Counted from the first letter of the stretch, positions 1-9,797 are shown. The stretch is 64,000 nt of DNA from Bradyrhizobium sp. CCGE-LA001 (GCF_000296215.2 NZ_CP013949.1:4395501-4459500); one strand, 5' to 3'. Translations and numbers: made by a program. Notes: generated by a model from the sequence alone, not told the origin.

Positions 1-1227
1 ATCGATCGGCTTGTGGCGATCGAGCGTGCGGGTGACCGGCGGCAGCGGATATTTCAGACCGGTCGCGCAGTTGAACAGCATCACGCGATCACCCTTCGAG
101 ACGCGGCCGTCGGCGAGGCTTTCCTTGTAGGCGGCGTAGGTGGCGGCGCCCTCGGGGCAGAGCAAGAGCCCCTCCTCGCGCGCGACCTCATTCAGCGCCG
201 CCGAGATCTTGTCGTCGTCGACGGCGATGGCAAAGCCCTTGCTCTCGCGTACCGCGCGCAGGATGAGGAAATCGCCGATGGCCTGCGGCACGCGGATACC
301 TGAGGCGATGGTGTGGGCGTCCTCCCAGCGCGTCGCATGCTCGGTGCCGGCGTCATAGGCGCGCACCATCGGCGCGCAGCCGGAGGCCTGCACCGCGACC
401 ATGCGCGGGCGCTTCGAGCCGATGAATCCGATCTTCTCCAGCTCGTCGAACGCCTTCCACATGCCGATCAGGCCGGTGCCACCGCCGGTCGGATAGAAGA
501 TCACGTCGGGCACGTCCCAGCCGAGCTGCTCGGCGAGTTCGAGGCCCATCGTCTTCTTGCCCTCGATGCGGTACGGCTCCTTCAGCGTCGAGGTGTCGAA
601 CCAGCCGACCTTGGCCTTGCCCTCGCCGACGATCTTGCCGCAATCGTCGATATAACCATTGACGCGGTAGACGGTGGCGCCCTGCAGCTCGATCTCGCTG
701 ACGTTCACCTCCGGCGTATCGGCCGGGCAGAAGATCGTGGTCTTGATGCCGCAGGACGTCGCATAGGCTGCGAGCGCCGCGCCGGCATTGCCGTTGGTCG
801 GCATCGCCATGTGCTTGATGCCGAGCGCCTTGCCCATCGAGACCGCCATCACGAGACCGCGCGCCTTGAACGAGCCGGTCGGCAGGCGTCCCTCGTCCTT
901 GACGATGATCTCACCACCACCGAGCTTCTTGCCGAGCTTGGGCAGCCGGATCAGCGGGGTGGTCACTTCGCCGAGCGAGACGATGTCCTTGCATTTGCGC
1001 ACCGGCAGCAGCTCGCGGTAGCGCCACATGTCGCCGGGCCGCTGCGCGAGGGCATCCTTGGTCAGCGCCTTCTTCACGCCAGCGAGGTCGTAGCGGACGA
1101 GAAGCGGCTTGCCGGCCTTCGACAGGTTGTGGACCTGGTCGGCGGCGTAGTGATCGCCCTCCATCGCGCATTCGAGATGGGTGACGAAAGTCGGGCGTTC
1201 GATGGTGAGGTTGTCGTTGTCGTGCAT
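1..1227 (-). CDS. thrC: Threonine synthase, C-terminus cut by window edge
   Basis: PLP enzyme that converts O-phosphohomoserine to threonine in the cytoplasm. The frame is open from an ATG at 1227 to base 1 (409 codons, no stop), so only the C-terminus is missing. The PLP lysine lies in the motif TGSFKARG near residue 121. A glycine-rich phosphate-binding segment (GGGTG) and the substrate-loop motif PTNGNAG also match the fold-II PLP family and threonine synthase in particular. Threonine dehydratase or cysteate synthase are less likely because the long N-terminal segment with an ECxxEGD-like start is typical of threonine synthase. It is the last gene read in this direction, downstream of lpd and separated from it by a palindromic repeat. 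Confidence 0.88.
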   Translation of the reverse strand, partial: MHDNDNLTIERPTFVTHLECAMEGDHYAADQVHNLSKAGKPLLVRYDLAGVKKALTKDALAQRPGDMWRYRELLPVRKCKDIVSLGEVTTPLIRLPKLGKKLGGGEIIVKDEGRLPTGSFKARGLVMAVSMGKALGIKHMAMPTNGNAGAALAAYATSCGIKTTIFCPADTPEVNVSEIELQGATVYRVNGYIDDCGKIVGEGKAKVGWFDTSTLKEPYRIEGKKTMGLELAEQLGWDVPDVIFYPTGGGTGLIGMWKAFDELEKIGFIGSKRPRMVAVQASGCAPMVRAYDAGTEHATRWEDAHTIASGIRVPQAIGDFLILRAVRESKGFAIAVDDDKISAALNEVAREEGLLLCPEGAATYAAYKESLADGRVSKGDRVMLFNCATGLKYPLPPVTRTLDRHKPID

Positions 1228-1271
1228 GGCTCGATTCTTTCTTCTTCCTTATGTCGCCAGTTTCTTGCATC

Positions 1272-1353
1272 CGTCATTGCCGGGCTTGACCCGGCAATCC
1301 ATCCTTGAAGAGCGCTTCGCTTGATGGATGCGCGGCTCAAGCCCGCGCATGAC
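1272..1353. repeat. Bradyrhizobium-type intergenic palindromic repeat (copy A)
   Basis: The element starts CGTCATTGCCGGG and ends CCCGCGCATGAC, so GTCAT and ATGAC are the outer inverted ends. Each half also folds on itself (TTGCCGGG/CCCGGCAA and TGCGCGG/CCGCGCA), and GATGGAT pairs with ATCCATC across the centre. It is the same family as the copy at 11352-11437. It fills most of the gap between lpd and thrC and could end or attenuate transcription. Confidence 0.75.
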
Positions 1354-1366
1354 AAGCGGAGATACG

Positions 1367-2788
1367 CTAGATATTCAGCACCCTTCCATAAGCATCCAGC
1401 ACCGCTTCCTTCATCATCTCCGACAACGTCGGATGCGGGAAGACCGTGTGCATCAGCTCTTCTTCCGTGGTCTCCAGATTCATGGCGACGACGTAGCCCT
1501 GGATCAGTTCGGTCACCTCGGCGCCGACCATGTGGGCCCCCAGCAGCTGGCCGGTCTTCTTGTCGAAGATCACCTTGACCAGGCCCTGGTCCTCGCCGAG
1601 CGCGATCGCCTTGCCGTTACCGACGAAGGGGAAGCGACCGACGCGGATCTCGCGGCCGCTTTCCTTGGCCTTGGCTTCCGTCAAGCCGACTGATGCCACC
1701 TGCGGGTGGCAATAGGTGCAGCCCGGGATCATGTTCTTGTCCATGGGATGCGGATGGAGGCCCTTGATCGCCTCGACGCAAATCACGCCCTCATGCTCGG
1801 CCTTGTGCGCGAGCATGGGGGGACCGGCGACGTCGCCGATGGCGTAGATGCCGGGGATGTTGGTCTTGCCGTAGCCGTCGACCACGATGATGCCGCGGTC
1901 GGTCTTCACGCCGAGCTTTTCCAGACCGAGATTCTCGATATTGCCGACCACGCCGACCGCCGAGATCACCCGCTCGAATTCGGTGGTGACGGGCTTGCCC
2001 TTGCCGTCGTCGATGGTGGCGACGACGCTGTCGGCCTTCCTCTCCAGCTTGGTGACCTTGGTCGAGGACATGATCTTGATGCCCTGCTTTTCCAGCCGCT
2101 TGCGGGCGAGGCCCGCGATCTCGGCGTCCTCGACGGGCAGGATCTGCGGCAGCACCTCGACGACCGTGACGTCGGAGCCCATGGTGTGGAAGAAGGAGGC
2201 GAACTCGATGCCGATCGCGCCGGAGCCGACGACCAGCAGCGATTTCGGCATCCGCTCCGGCACCATGGCCTCGAAATAGGTCCAGACCAGCTTCTTGTCG
2301 GGCTCGAGTCCCGGCAGCACGCGCGGCCGCGCGCCGGTCGCGACGATGATGTGCTTGGCCTGGTAGGTCCCCTCGCCCAGCGCGCCCTTCGGACCCTCGA
2401 CGTCGGATTTCTTGACGGTGACCTTGCCGGGTGCGTCGATCGAGGCGGCGCCCCAGATCACGCTGACTTTGTTCTTCTTCATCAGGAATCCGACGCCGTC
2501 ATTCAGGCGCTTGGAGACGCCGCGCGAGCGCTGCACCACCGCCTTCGGATCGAACGAGACCTTCTCCGCCGACAGGCCGTAGTCTTTCGCATGCTGCATG
2601 TAGTGATAGATCTCGGCCGAGCGCAGCAGCGCCTTGGTCGGGATGCAGCCCCAGTTCAGGCAGATGCCGCCCAGATAGGACTTCTCGACGATCGCGACCT
2701 TGAAGCCGAGCTGCGCGGCGCGGATCGCGGTGACGTAGCCGCCGGGGCCGGAGCCGATGATGATGACGTCGAAGGATGTATCGGCCAT
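1367..2788 (-). CDS. lpd: Dihydrolipoyl dehydrogenase (E3 of pyruvate dehydrogenase)
   Basis: FAD flavoprotein of 473 residues that reoxidises dihydrolipoamide on E2 using NAD+. An FAD-binding GxGxxG lies near residue 12 (IGSGPGG). The redox disulfide is Cys43/Cys48 in GGICLNWGCIPTK, and a second Rossmann motif for NAD is near residue 185 (VGSGAIG). The C-terminal dimer domain ends with HPTLSE, which carries the catalytic His-Pro. The length is normal for the family. It is the last gene of the pdhA-pdhB-pdhC cluster on the same strand, which assigns it to the pyruvate complex rather than to 2-oxoglutarate dehydrogenase, although one E3 may serve both. Confidence 0.95.
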   Translation of the reverse strand: MADTSFDVIIIGSGPGGYVTAIRAAQLGFKVAIVEKSYLGGICLNWGCIPTKALLRSAEIYHYMQHAKDYGLSAEKVSFDPKAVVQRSRGVSKRLNDGVGFLMKKNKVSVIWGAASIDAPGKVTVKKSDVEGPKGALGEGTYQAKHIIVATGARPRVLPGLEPDKKLVWTYFEAMVPERMPKSLLVVGSGAIGIEFASFFHTMGSDVTVVEVLPQILPVEDAEIAGLARKRLEKQGIKIMSSTKVTKLERKADSVVATIDDGKGKPVTTEFERVISAVGVVGNIENLGLEKLGVKTDRGIIVVDGYGKTNIPGIYAIGDVAGPPMLAHKAEHEGVICVEAIKGLHPHPMDKNMIPGCTYCHPQVASVGLTEAKAKESGREIRVGRFPFVGNGKAIALGEDQGLVKVIFDKKTGQLLGAHMVGAEVTELIQGYVVAMNLETTEEELMHTVFPHPTLSEMMKEAVLDAYGRVLNI

Positions 2789-2805
2789 GGCGGCTCCCGT
2801 TCAAC

Positions 2806-3042
2806 TCAAGACGTGACGCCGCGGGCGCGGCGCTTGAAGACAACAAACCTGACCAGCCATTCGATGATCCCGACCAAGACCAGAACGGCCAGCGCGCTCA
2901 ACACGATGGGTTGAGCGATGTTCCGCGACAAATGCTCTCCCGACAGGAAGGCGGACCGAAGAAAATCGAACCCGATCGGATTGAGCGCGACGACGGCGCC
3001 GAGCAGCAGCGATATCCATGGCCAGCGGGTCCGGACATGCAA
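2806..3042 (-). CDS. Small two-helix membrane protein between pdhC and lpd
   Basis: A 78-residue hypothetical protein with two hydrophobic stretches (about residues 9-22 and 45-67) and a basic C-terminal tail (FKRRARG). There is no internal methionine. The proposed start is TTG at 3042, preceded by a strong AAGGGGG ribosome-binding site. It lies 22 bp after the pdhC stop and 17 bp before the lpd start, so it should be co-transcribed with them. I recognise no family. The topology suggests an inner-membrane protein with both ends on one side, but its link to the dehydrogenase complex is only positional. Confidence 0.6.
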   Translation of the reverse strand: MHVRTRWPWISLLLGAVVALNPIGFDFLRSAFLSGEHLSRNIAQPIVLSALAVLVLVGIIEWLVRFVVFKRRARGVTS

Positions 3043-3064
3043 GGTTGCCCCCTTCGCCGCCGCG

Positions 3065-4435
3065 TCAGACCATCATCATGACGGGGTTTTCGATCAGCTG
3101 CTTGAACGCGCCGATCAGCTCCGCGCCGAGGGCACCGTCAATGGCACGGTGATCGCAAGACAGGGTCACGCTCATCATGTGCGCGATCTCGATCTTGCCG
3201 CCGCGCACGACCGGACGCTCCTCGCTGGTACCAACGGCCAGAATGGTCGCGTGCGGCGGGTTGATCACCGCGGTGAAGTGGCTGATGCCGTACATGCCGA
3301 GATTGGAAACGGCGGTGGTGCCGCCCTGATATTCCTCGGGCTTCAATTTGCGGGACCGGGCGCGCGCGGCGAAATCCTTCATCTCGTTGGAGATGGTGGA
3401 CAGCGTCTTGGTCTCCGCCTTGCGGATGATCGGCGTGATCAGGCCGCCGGGCATCGCGACGGCAACGCCGACGTCGGAATGGTGATGCTTGACCATGCCG
3501 CTTTCGGTCCAGCTGACGTTGCAGTTCGGAATCTTCTTCAGCGCGACCGCCATTGCCTTGATGACGAAGTCGTTGACCGAGATCTTGTAGAGCGGCTTCT
3601 TCTCCTTGTCCTTCGGCGCGGCCGCATTGATCTCCTCGCGCGCGGCGAGCAGCTTGCCGATGTCGCAGTCGATGGTGAGGTAGAAGTGCGGGACGTTCTG
3701 GATCGACGCGGTCAGGCGCTGCGCGATGGTGCGGCGCATGCCGTCATGCGGGACGATGTCGTAGGAGCCAGGCTCGAACAGCGACAGGATCTGCTTGTCC
3801 GACATGGTCGGCGCGATCGCGGGCGCGCCCGAGGGTGCAGCGGCCGGTGCCTTGAGGCCCTTGCCGGACTTGGCCTGCTCGACGTCGCGCGCGACCACGC
3901 GGCCGTGCGGGCCGGTGCCTGTGACCATGCCGACATCGATGCCGGCTTCCTTGGCGAGACGGCGTGCCAGCGGCGACGAAAACACGCGGCCGCCATGGCC
4001 GTTGCCCTGCGCGGCCGGTGCGGCGGCCTGCGGCGCGGGTGTCGCGGCCGGCGGCGGTGCTGCCTTTGTTGCTTCCTTGGGCGCGGCCGGTGCGGGCGCC
4101 GGCGCAGCAGCGGGAGCCTCAGCGGCCTTCTCGGCTTTCGGCGGAGCGGCCGAGGCGGTGGGCTTTGCGCTGCCTGCCGCCTTCACGTCCTCGCCCTCGC
4201 CGGCGAGCACCGCGATCACGTCGTTGACCGGAACGTCCTGCGTGCCCTCGGGAACCAGGATCTTGGCGATCGTGCCCTCGTCGATCGCCTCGACCTCCAT
4301 AGTCGCCTTGTCGGTCTCGATCTCGGCGATGACGTCGCCGGATTTGACCTTGTCGCCTTCCTTCTTCAGCCACTTGGCGAGGTTGCCCTTCTCCATCGTC
4401 GGCGAGAGAGCGGGCATCAGGATGTTGATGGGCAT
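3065..4435 (-). CDS. pdhC: Dihydrolipoyllysine acetyltransferase (E2 of pyruvate dehydrogenase)
   Basis: Core subunit of the pyruvate dehydrogenase complex that transfers acetyl from lipoyl-lysine to CoA. The N-terminal lipoyl domain holds Lys43 in ETDKATMEVE, followed by an Ala/Pro-rich linker (about 85-145). A peripheral-subunit-binding domain follows (about 155-190, SPLARRLAKEAG), then the catalytic domain ending with the active-site DHRAIDGA. The ATG at 4435 has GAGG six bases upstream and starts the usual MPINILMPALSPTMEKG. The frame stays open 29 codons further upstream, but those have no family match. The product is 456 residues with a single lipoyl domain. Confidence 0.95.
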   Translation of the reverse strand: MPINILMPALSPTMEKGNLAKWLKKEGDKVKSGDVIAEIETDKATMEVEAIDEGTIAKILVPEGTQDVPVNDVIAVLAGEGEDVKAAGSAKPTASAAPPKAEKAAEAPAAAPAPAPAAPKEATKAAPPPAATPAPQAAAPAAQGNGHGGRVFSSPLARRLAKEAGIDVGMVTGTGPHGRVVARDVEQAKSGKGLKAPAAAPSGAPAIAPTMSDKQILSLFEPGSYDIVPHDGMRRTIAQRLTASIQNVPHFYLTIDCDIGKLLAAREEINAAAPKDKEKKPLYKISVNDFVIKAMAVALKKIPNCNVSWTESGMVKHHHSDVGVAVAMPGGLITPIIRKAETKTLSTISNEMKDFAARARSRKLKPEEYQGGTTAVSNLGMYGISHFTAVINPPHATILAVGTSEERPVVRGGKIEIAHMMSVTLSCDHRAIDGALGAELIGAFKQLIENPVMMMV

Positions 4436-4497
4436 GCTGACCTCAAGAAGAACTTTGCAAAACGTCGTCTCCGAAAGTGAAGACGAACAGACCGGGT

Positions 4498-4950
4498 TTA
4501 GTTGCCGATGTCGCCCTGCCACAGGCGCTCATTGGCAGGGATGGAACGCCAATTCTTCATCATGGTGATGGAGCGGTCGTCGGCAAGGTCGATCCAGGGA
4601 ATGCCGAACTTGTCGAGGATATCCTTGGATCCTTCGAAGGTGACGGACTCGCCGATCACCACCAGCTTCACCTTGAACAGCCCGAGCGCGCCCGCGCACA
4701 TCGAGCATGGCGACAACGTCGTGTACATGACCGTGTCGTGGAACGAGATCGCGCCGGCCTCGCGCAGGCAGCTCATCTCGCCATGAAGGATCGGATTGTT
4801 CTCCTGCACGCGGTTGTTGTGTCCGCGGGCGATGATCTTGTTGTCGCGCGTCAGCACGGCGCCGATCGGCAGGCCGCCTTGCGCGATCGAGGCTTCCGCC
4901 TCGCGGATCGCCTCCAGCATGAAATCGAAATGAAGGGATTCGATCGCCAC
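4498..4950 (-). CDS. Cytosine deaminase of the yeast Fcy1 type (CDA fold)
   Basis: Small zinc deaminase of 150 residues. Zinc ligands are His56 in HGE, with Glu58 as proton shuttle, and Cys82/Cys85 in PCSMC. The stretch from the HGE box through TTLSPCxMCxGA and on to GES/NV-F, and the C-terminal DD-x4-MK, resemble yeast cytosine deaminase (about 158 residues), rather than tRNA adenosine deaminase TadA or the unrelated bacterial CodA. Predicted reaction: cytosine to uracil, though another small aminopurine or pyrimidine could be the substrate. GTG at 4950 is chosen as start because AAGGGA lies eight bases upstream and it begins two bases after the stop of the preceding gene, which implies coupling. 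It sits inside the pdh cluster. Confidence 0.8.
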   Translation of the reverse strand: MAIESLHFDFMLEAIREAEASIAQGGLPIGAVLTRDNKIIARGHNNRVQENNPILHGEMSCLREAGAISFHDTVMYTTLSPCSMCAGALGLFKVKLVVIGESVTFEGSKDILDKFGIPWIDLADDRSITMMKNWRSIPANERLWQGDIGN

Positions 4951-4952
4951 AG

Positions 4953-5255
4953 TCAGTGTCCCTTGCCGCGCGGCGTCGTGGTGCCGGTGTCGGTCGGACG
5001 CTCGATCTCGGCCTGGAACATGTCGAGGATGCGGTTCAAGGCGTCCTCCTCGGTATATTCGCTCTCGCGCGCATAGGCGCGTGCGGCATGGCGGGCGAGA
5101 TCGACGAGCAGCAGGCCCCACATGTCGGGCTCCTCGAAGGCGCGCTGAAACGCCATCGACAGCCCGCCGTCCAGCACGAACACGCGCAGGATCTCGACCG
5201 CATCGTCGCGGGTCATGACGTCGGGCGGCAGTGGCTGCTCCTTGGGGCCCGCCAT
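4953..5255 (-). CDS. DUF5076-like small protein of the pdh cluster
   Basis: A soluble 100-residue protein, mostly helical by composition, with an acidic middle (EEPDMWGLLLVDLARHAAR) and a charged C-terminus. It resembles the uncharacterised DUF5076 group found beside pyruvate dehydrogenase genes in related bacteria; this assignment is from memory and moderate. It starts four bases after the pdhB stop, and its stop is followed two bases later by the GTG of the deaminase gene. It is therefore embedded in a tightly packed pdhA-pdhB-x-x-pdhC transcription unit. No catalytic motif is visible and the function is unknown. Confidence 0.7.
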   Translation of the reverse strand: MAGPKEQPLPPDVMTRDDAVEILRVFVLDGGLSMAFQRAFEEPDMWGLLLVDLARHAARAYARESEYTEEDALNRILDMFQAEIERPTDTGTTTPRGKGH

Positions 5256-5259
5256 GGAT

Positions 5260-6648
<1,389 letters not shown>

Positions 6649-6676
6649 ATCTTCTCCAAGGAAAGCTTGCGCGCGT

Positions 6677-7699
6677 TCAGCGGTAAACGTCGGTCCAGAG
6701 CTCGGCGGCATCCGGCTCGGGATCATGCTGGGCGAAATCGGCGGACGCGTTGACAATGTCGCGGACCTCGGCATCGATCGCCTTCAAATCCTGCTCGCTG
6801 ACCTTGGCCGCGAGCAGGCGGTTGCGCACCTGCTCGATCGGATCCTGGTCGTGGCGGACCTTCTCGACCTCCTCGCGCGTGCGATATTTTGCAGGATCGG
6901 ACATCGAGTGACCGCGGTAGCGATAGGTCTGCATCTCCAGGATGTAGGGGCCCTTGCCGGCGCGGCACCAGGCCGCCGCCTCCTCGCCCGCAGCCTTCAC
7001 GGCGCGGACATCCATGCCGTCGACCTGTTTGCCCGGAATGTTGAATGACGCGCCGCGCTTGGAGAAATCCTGCTGCGCCGAGGCGCGCGAGACCGAGGTG
7101 CCCATGGCGTAGCGGTTGTTCTCGATGACGTAGATCACCGGCAGCTTCCAGAGCTCCGCCATGTTGAAGCTCTCATAGACCTGGCCCTGGTTGGCCGCGC
7201 CATCGCCGAAATAAGTGACGCTGACATTGTCGTTGTCGCGATAATGATTGGCGAAAGCGAGACCCGTGCCGAGCGAGACCTGCGCGCCAACGATGCCGTG
7301 GCCGCCGTAGAAGTGCTTCTCCTTGCTGAACATGTGCATGGAGCCGCCCTTGCCCTTGGAATAACCGCCGCGGCGGCCCGTGAGCTCGGCCATGACGCCG
7401 TTGGCGTCCATGCCGGTGGCGAGCATGTGACCGTGATCGCGATAGCCGGTGATGACCTGATCGCCCTCCTTCAGGGCCATCTGCATGCCGACCACCACGG
7501 CCTCCTGGCCGATATAGAGATGGCAGAAACCGCCGATTGCTCCCATGCCGTAGAGCTGGCCGGCCTTCTCCTCGAAGCGCCGGATCAGGAGCATGTCGCG
7601 CAGCGCCTTGAGCTCCTGCTCCTTCGTGAATTCCGGGGGCGACCCGCCATCGGTCTTGTCGTGTGGCGTGCTCGCGGCGGCTTTCTTGGGTGCGGCCAT
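6677..7699 (-). CDS. pdhA: Pyruvate dehydrogenase E1 alpha subunit
   Basis: Alpha subunit of E1, 340 residues, binding thiamine diphosphate. The cofactor motif starts GDGAANQG and ends with ENN about 30 residues later. The regulatory-loop region RYRGHSMSDPAKYR, which positions the phosphate of ThDP, is intact. An Ala/Lys-rich N-terminal extension of about 25 residues precedes the catalytic domain, as in other alphaproteobacteria. First gene of the cluster, so the promoter should lie in 7700-7930. Confidence 0.96.
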   Translation of the reverse strand: MAAPKKAAASTPHDKTDGGSPPEFTKEQELKALRDMLLIRRFEEKAGQLYGMGAIGGFCHLYIGQEAVVVGMQMALKEGDQVITGYRDHGHMLATGMDANGVMAELTGRRGGYSKGKGGSMHMFSKEKHFYGGHGIVGAQVSLGTGLAFANHYRDNDNVSVTYFGDGAANQGQVYESFNMAELWKLPVIYVIENNRYAMGTSVSRASAQQDFSKRGASFNIPGKQVDGMDVRAVKAAGEEAAAWCRAGKGPYILEMQTYRYRGHSMSDPAKYRTREEVEKVRHDQDPIEQVRNRLLAAKVSEQDLKAIDAEVRDIVNASADFAQHDPEPDAAELWTDVYR

Positions 7700-7932
7700 G
7701 GGAATTCCGGGTCAGAGAAAACTTTCGCCCTCTCTAACCCAAGTCAAACGCCCTTGGAAAGCACCGCGGCGACATGGCACGACTTTCATTATGCCGCACT
7801 GCAACGTGGTCGAAATATTGCAAAATGTTTGGCGCCGATCGGGCAACAAATCGATGGCCGGCGGGCGGACGCGCAGATTCGTGATCGCGTCAAGAAGCGT
7901 TGGGCCAACGCAGTCCTGACAATTGGAACGGA

Positions 7933-7951
7933 CGGCGCCGAACTGGCGCCG
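7933..7951 (-). terminator. Possible weak terminator after the aldehyde dehydrogenase gene
   Basis: Inverted repeat CGGCGCC-GAACT-GGCGCCG, 33 bases beyond the stop of the aldehyde dehydrogenase gene in its direction of transcription. There is no clean T-run (the following bases read TCCGTTCC), so intrinsic termination would be inefficient. The rest of 7700-7984 should hold the pdhA promoter; I could not pick out a convincing -35/-10 pair. Confidence 0.3.
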
Positions 7952-7984
7952 CCCATGCCTCTTGCCCGATCAGAACGTGCCCGA

Positions 7985-9502
7985 TCAGAAGAAGCCGAGC
8001 TTCTTCGGGCTGTAGCTGACCAGGAGGTTCTTGGTCTGCTGGTAGTGATCGAGCATCATCTTGTGGGTCTCGCGACCGACGCCCGACTGCTTGTAGCCGC
8101 CGAAGGCAGCATGCGCGGGATAGGCATGATAACAGTTGGTCCAGACCCGGCCGGCCTGGATCTCCCGGCCGAAACGGTAGCAGCGATTGGCATCACGGCT
8201 CCAGACGCCGGCGCCCAGGCCGTAGAGCGTGTCGTTGGCGATCGCGAGCGCCTCCTCGTCGGTCTTGAAGGTGGTGACCGAAACGACGGGACCGAAGATC
8301 TCCTCCTGGAAGATCCGCATCTTGTTGTGGCCCTCGAACACGGTCGGCTGCACGTAGAAGCCGCCGGCGAGATCACCCGCGAGCTCGGCACGTCCGCCGC
8401 CGGCCAGGACCTTGGCGCCCTCTTGCTTGCCGATGTCGATATAGGAGAGAATCTTGGAGAGCTGCTCGCCAGAGGCCTGGGCGCCGATCATGGTGGTGGC
8501 GTCGCGCGGATCGCCCTGCTTGATCGCGGCGACGCGCTTCAGCGCACGCTCCATGAAGCGGTCATAGATATCGGCGTGCACCAGCGCCCGGCTCGGACAG
8601 GTGCAGACCTCGCCCTGGTTCAGCGCGAACATGACGAAACCTTCGATCGCCTTGTCGAAGAAATCGTCGTCTTCGGCGGTGACGTCATTGAAGAAGATGT
8701 TCGGCGACTTGCCGCCGAGCTCCAGCGTGACGGGAATGAGGTTCTGGCTGGCATATTGCATGATCAGCCGGCCCGTCGAGGTCTCGCCGGTGAAGGCGAT
8801 CTTGGCGATGCGCGGGCTCGAGGCGAGCGGCTTGCCGGCCTCGACGCCGAAACCGTTGACGATGTTGAGGACTCCCGGCGGCAGGATGTCGGCAATGATC
8901 TCGGCCCATACCATGATCGAGGCCGGAGTCTGCTCGGCGGGCTTGAGCACCACGCAATTGCCGGCGGCGAGCGCAGGCGCGAGCTTCCAGCAGGCCATCA
9001 GCAGCGGGAAGTTCCAGGGAATGATCTGGCCGACCACGCCGAGCGGCTCATGGAAATGATAGGCGATGGTATCGTGGTCGATCTCACCGATCGAGCCTTC
9101 CTGGGCGCGCACCACGCCGGCGAAATAACGGAAATGGTCGATGGCCAGCGGCAGGTCGGCGGCGCGGGTCTCGCGGATCGGCTTGCCGTTGTCCCAGGTC
9201 TCGGCGATGGCGAGACGCTCGAGGTTCTCTTCCATGCGGTCGGCGATCCGGTTCAGGACCGCGGCGCGCTCGGCGACGCTGGTGCGGCCCCAGGCCGCCT
9301 TGGCGGCATGCGCCGCGTCGAGGGCCGCCTCGACGTCCTGCGCGTCGGACCGCGCGATCTTGCAGACGATTTGGCCGGTCACCGGCGAGGCATTGTCGAA
9401 ATACTTGCCCGAGATCGGCGCGACGAACTTGCCGCCGATGAAATTGTCATAGCGCTCTGCGAAGGGAACTTTGGTGACGCTGAGGAATTCCACCTTGTTC
9501 AT
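7985..9502 (-). CDS. aldB: AldB/AcoD-type aldehyde dehydrogenase
   Basis: NAD(P)+-dependent aldehyde dehydrogenase of 505 residues, with acetaldehyde as the likely main substrate. The sequence tracks E. coli AldB and Cupriavidus AcoD along its length: YDNFIGG near the start, NPF-type GQIIPWNFPLLMA, the general-base glutamate in LELGGKSPN, the catalytic cysteine in NQGEVCTCPSR, and the C-terminal GGYKQSG/GRETHKMM. GGGAG lies upstream of the ATG at 9502. Two copies of a palindrome (9537-9552 and 9618-9637) precede it, and a GAF-Fis regulator lies upstream on the same strand, as in acetoin/ethanol-type systems. Confidence 0.9.
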   Translation of the reverse strand: MNKVEFLSVTKVPFAERYDNFIGGKFVAPISGKYFDNASPVTGQIVCKIARSDAQDVEAALDAAHAAKAAWGRTSVAERAAVLNRIADRMEENLERLAIAETWDNGKPIRETRAADLPLAIDHFRYFAGVVRAQEGSIGEIDHDTIAYHFHEPLGVVGQIIPWNFPLLMACWKLAPALAAGNCVVLKPAEQTPASIMVWAEIIADILPPGVLNIVNGFGVEAGKPLASSPRIAKIAFTGETSTGRLIMQYASQNLIPVTLELGGKSPNIFFNDVTAEDDDFFDKAIEGFVMFALNQGEVCTCPSRALVHADIYDRFMERALKRVAAIKQGDPRDATTMIGAQASGEQLSKILSYIDIGKQEGAKVLAGGGRAELAGDLAGGFYVQPTVFEGHNKMRIFQEEIFGPVVSVTTFKTDEEALAIANDTLYGLGAGVWSRDANRCYRFGREIQAGRVWTNCYHAYPAHAAFGGYKQSGVGRETHKMMLDHYQQTKNLLVSYSPKKLGFF

Positions 9503-9536
9503 TGTTCACTCCCGATGTTTGCTGTTTGCGCAATTC

Positions 9537-9552
9537 GTCGCGTGGTCGCGAC
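9537..9552. promoter_or_regulatory. Operator candidate 1, GTCGC-N6-GCGAC
   Basis: Perfect inverted repeat GTCGCG-TGGT-CGCGAC centred 42 bp upstream of the aldB start codon. It shares the core GTCGC-N6-GCGAC with the site at 9618-9637; the centres are 83 bp apart, close to eight helical turns. It is a likely binding site for the Fis-type regulator encoded at 9798-10757. Confidence 0.55.
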
Positions 9553-9617
9553 TTGCGCAGACGATGATGCGGGAGGCGTTTTCTGTCAGCCCGGCCGGGG
9601 GCGATGGCGGAGCGGAC

Positions 9618-9637
9618 CTGTCGCAGTTCTGCGACAG
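9618..9637. promoter_or_regulatory. Operator candidate 2, GTCGC-N6-GCGAC
   Basis: Perfect palindrome with nine-base arms, CTGTCGCAG-TT-CTGCGACAG, about 125 bp upstream of aldB. The position fits an upstream activating sequence for a Fis-type HTH protein. The core matches the site at 9537-9552. I saw no -24/-12 (sigma-54) promoter between these sites and the gene. Confidence 0.6.
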
Positions 9638-9692
9638 TCGTACTTGCCCGCTACGGGCGACGGACAATTAGGGTGTCAGGCGGCTTCCACCT

Positions 9693-9778
9693 CGTCATTG
9701 CGAGCGCAGCGAAGCAATCCAGAGTCCCTCCGCGGAAAGATTCTGGATTGCTTGGTCGCTTCGCTCCTCGCAATGACG
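9693..9778. repeat. Intergenic palindromic repeat (copy B, CGTCATTGCGAG family)
   Basis: A large imperfect hairpin starting CGTCATTGCGAGCG and ending CGCTCCTCGCAATGACG, with TCCAGA/TCTGGA near the loop. It lies between the regulator stop (9798) and the aldB control region. This is the common element with GCGAAGCAATCC that recurs in Bradyrhizobium and relatives; it could terminate the regulator transcript. Confidence 0.8.
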
Positions 9779-9797
9779 GTTGAGGAACAGCGCCGGC

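Noticed and set aside
2918..4480. 520-codon plus-strand frame opposite pdhC
   Set aside because: Composition follows the Ala/Pro linker of pdhC read backwards; no independent evidence.
9503..9617. Possible sigma-54 (-24/-12) promoter before aldB
   Set aside because: I checked the TTGC-like element near 9530 for a GG ten bases ahead of the GC and found none.
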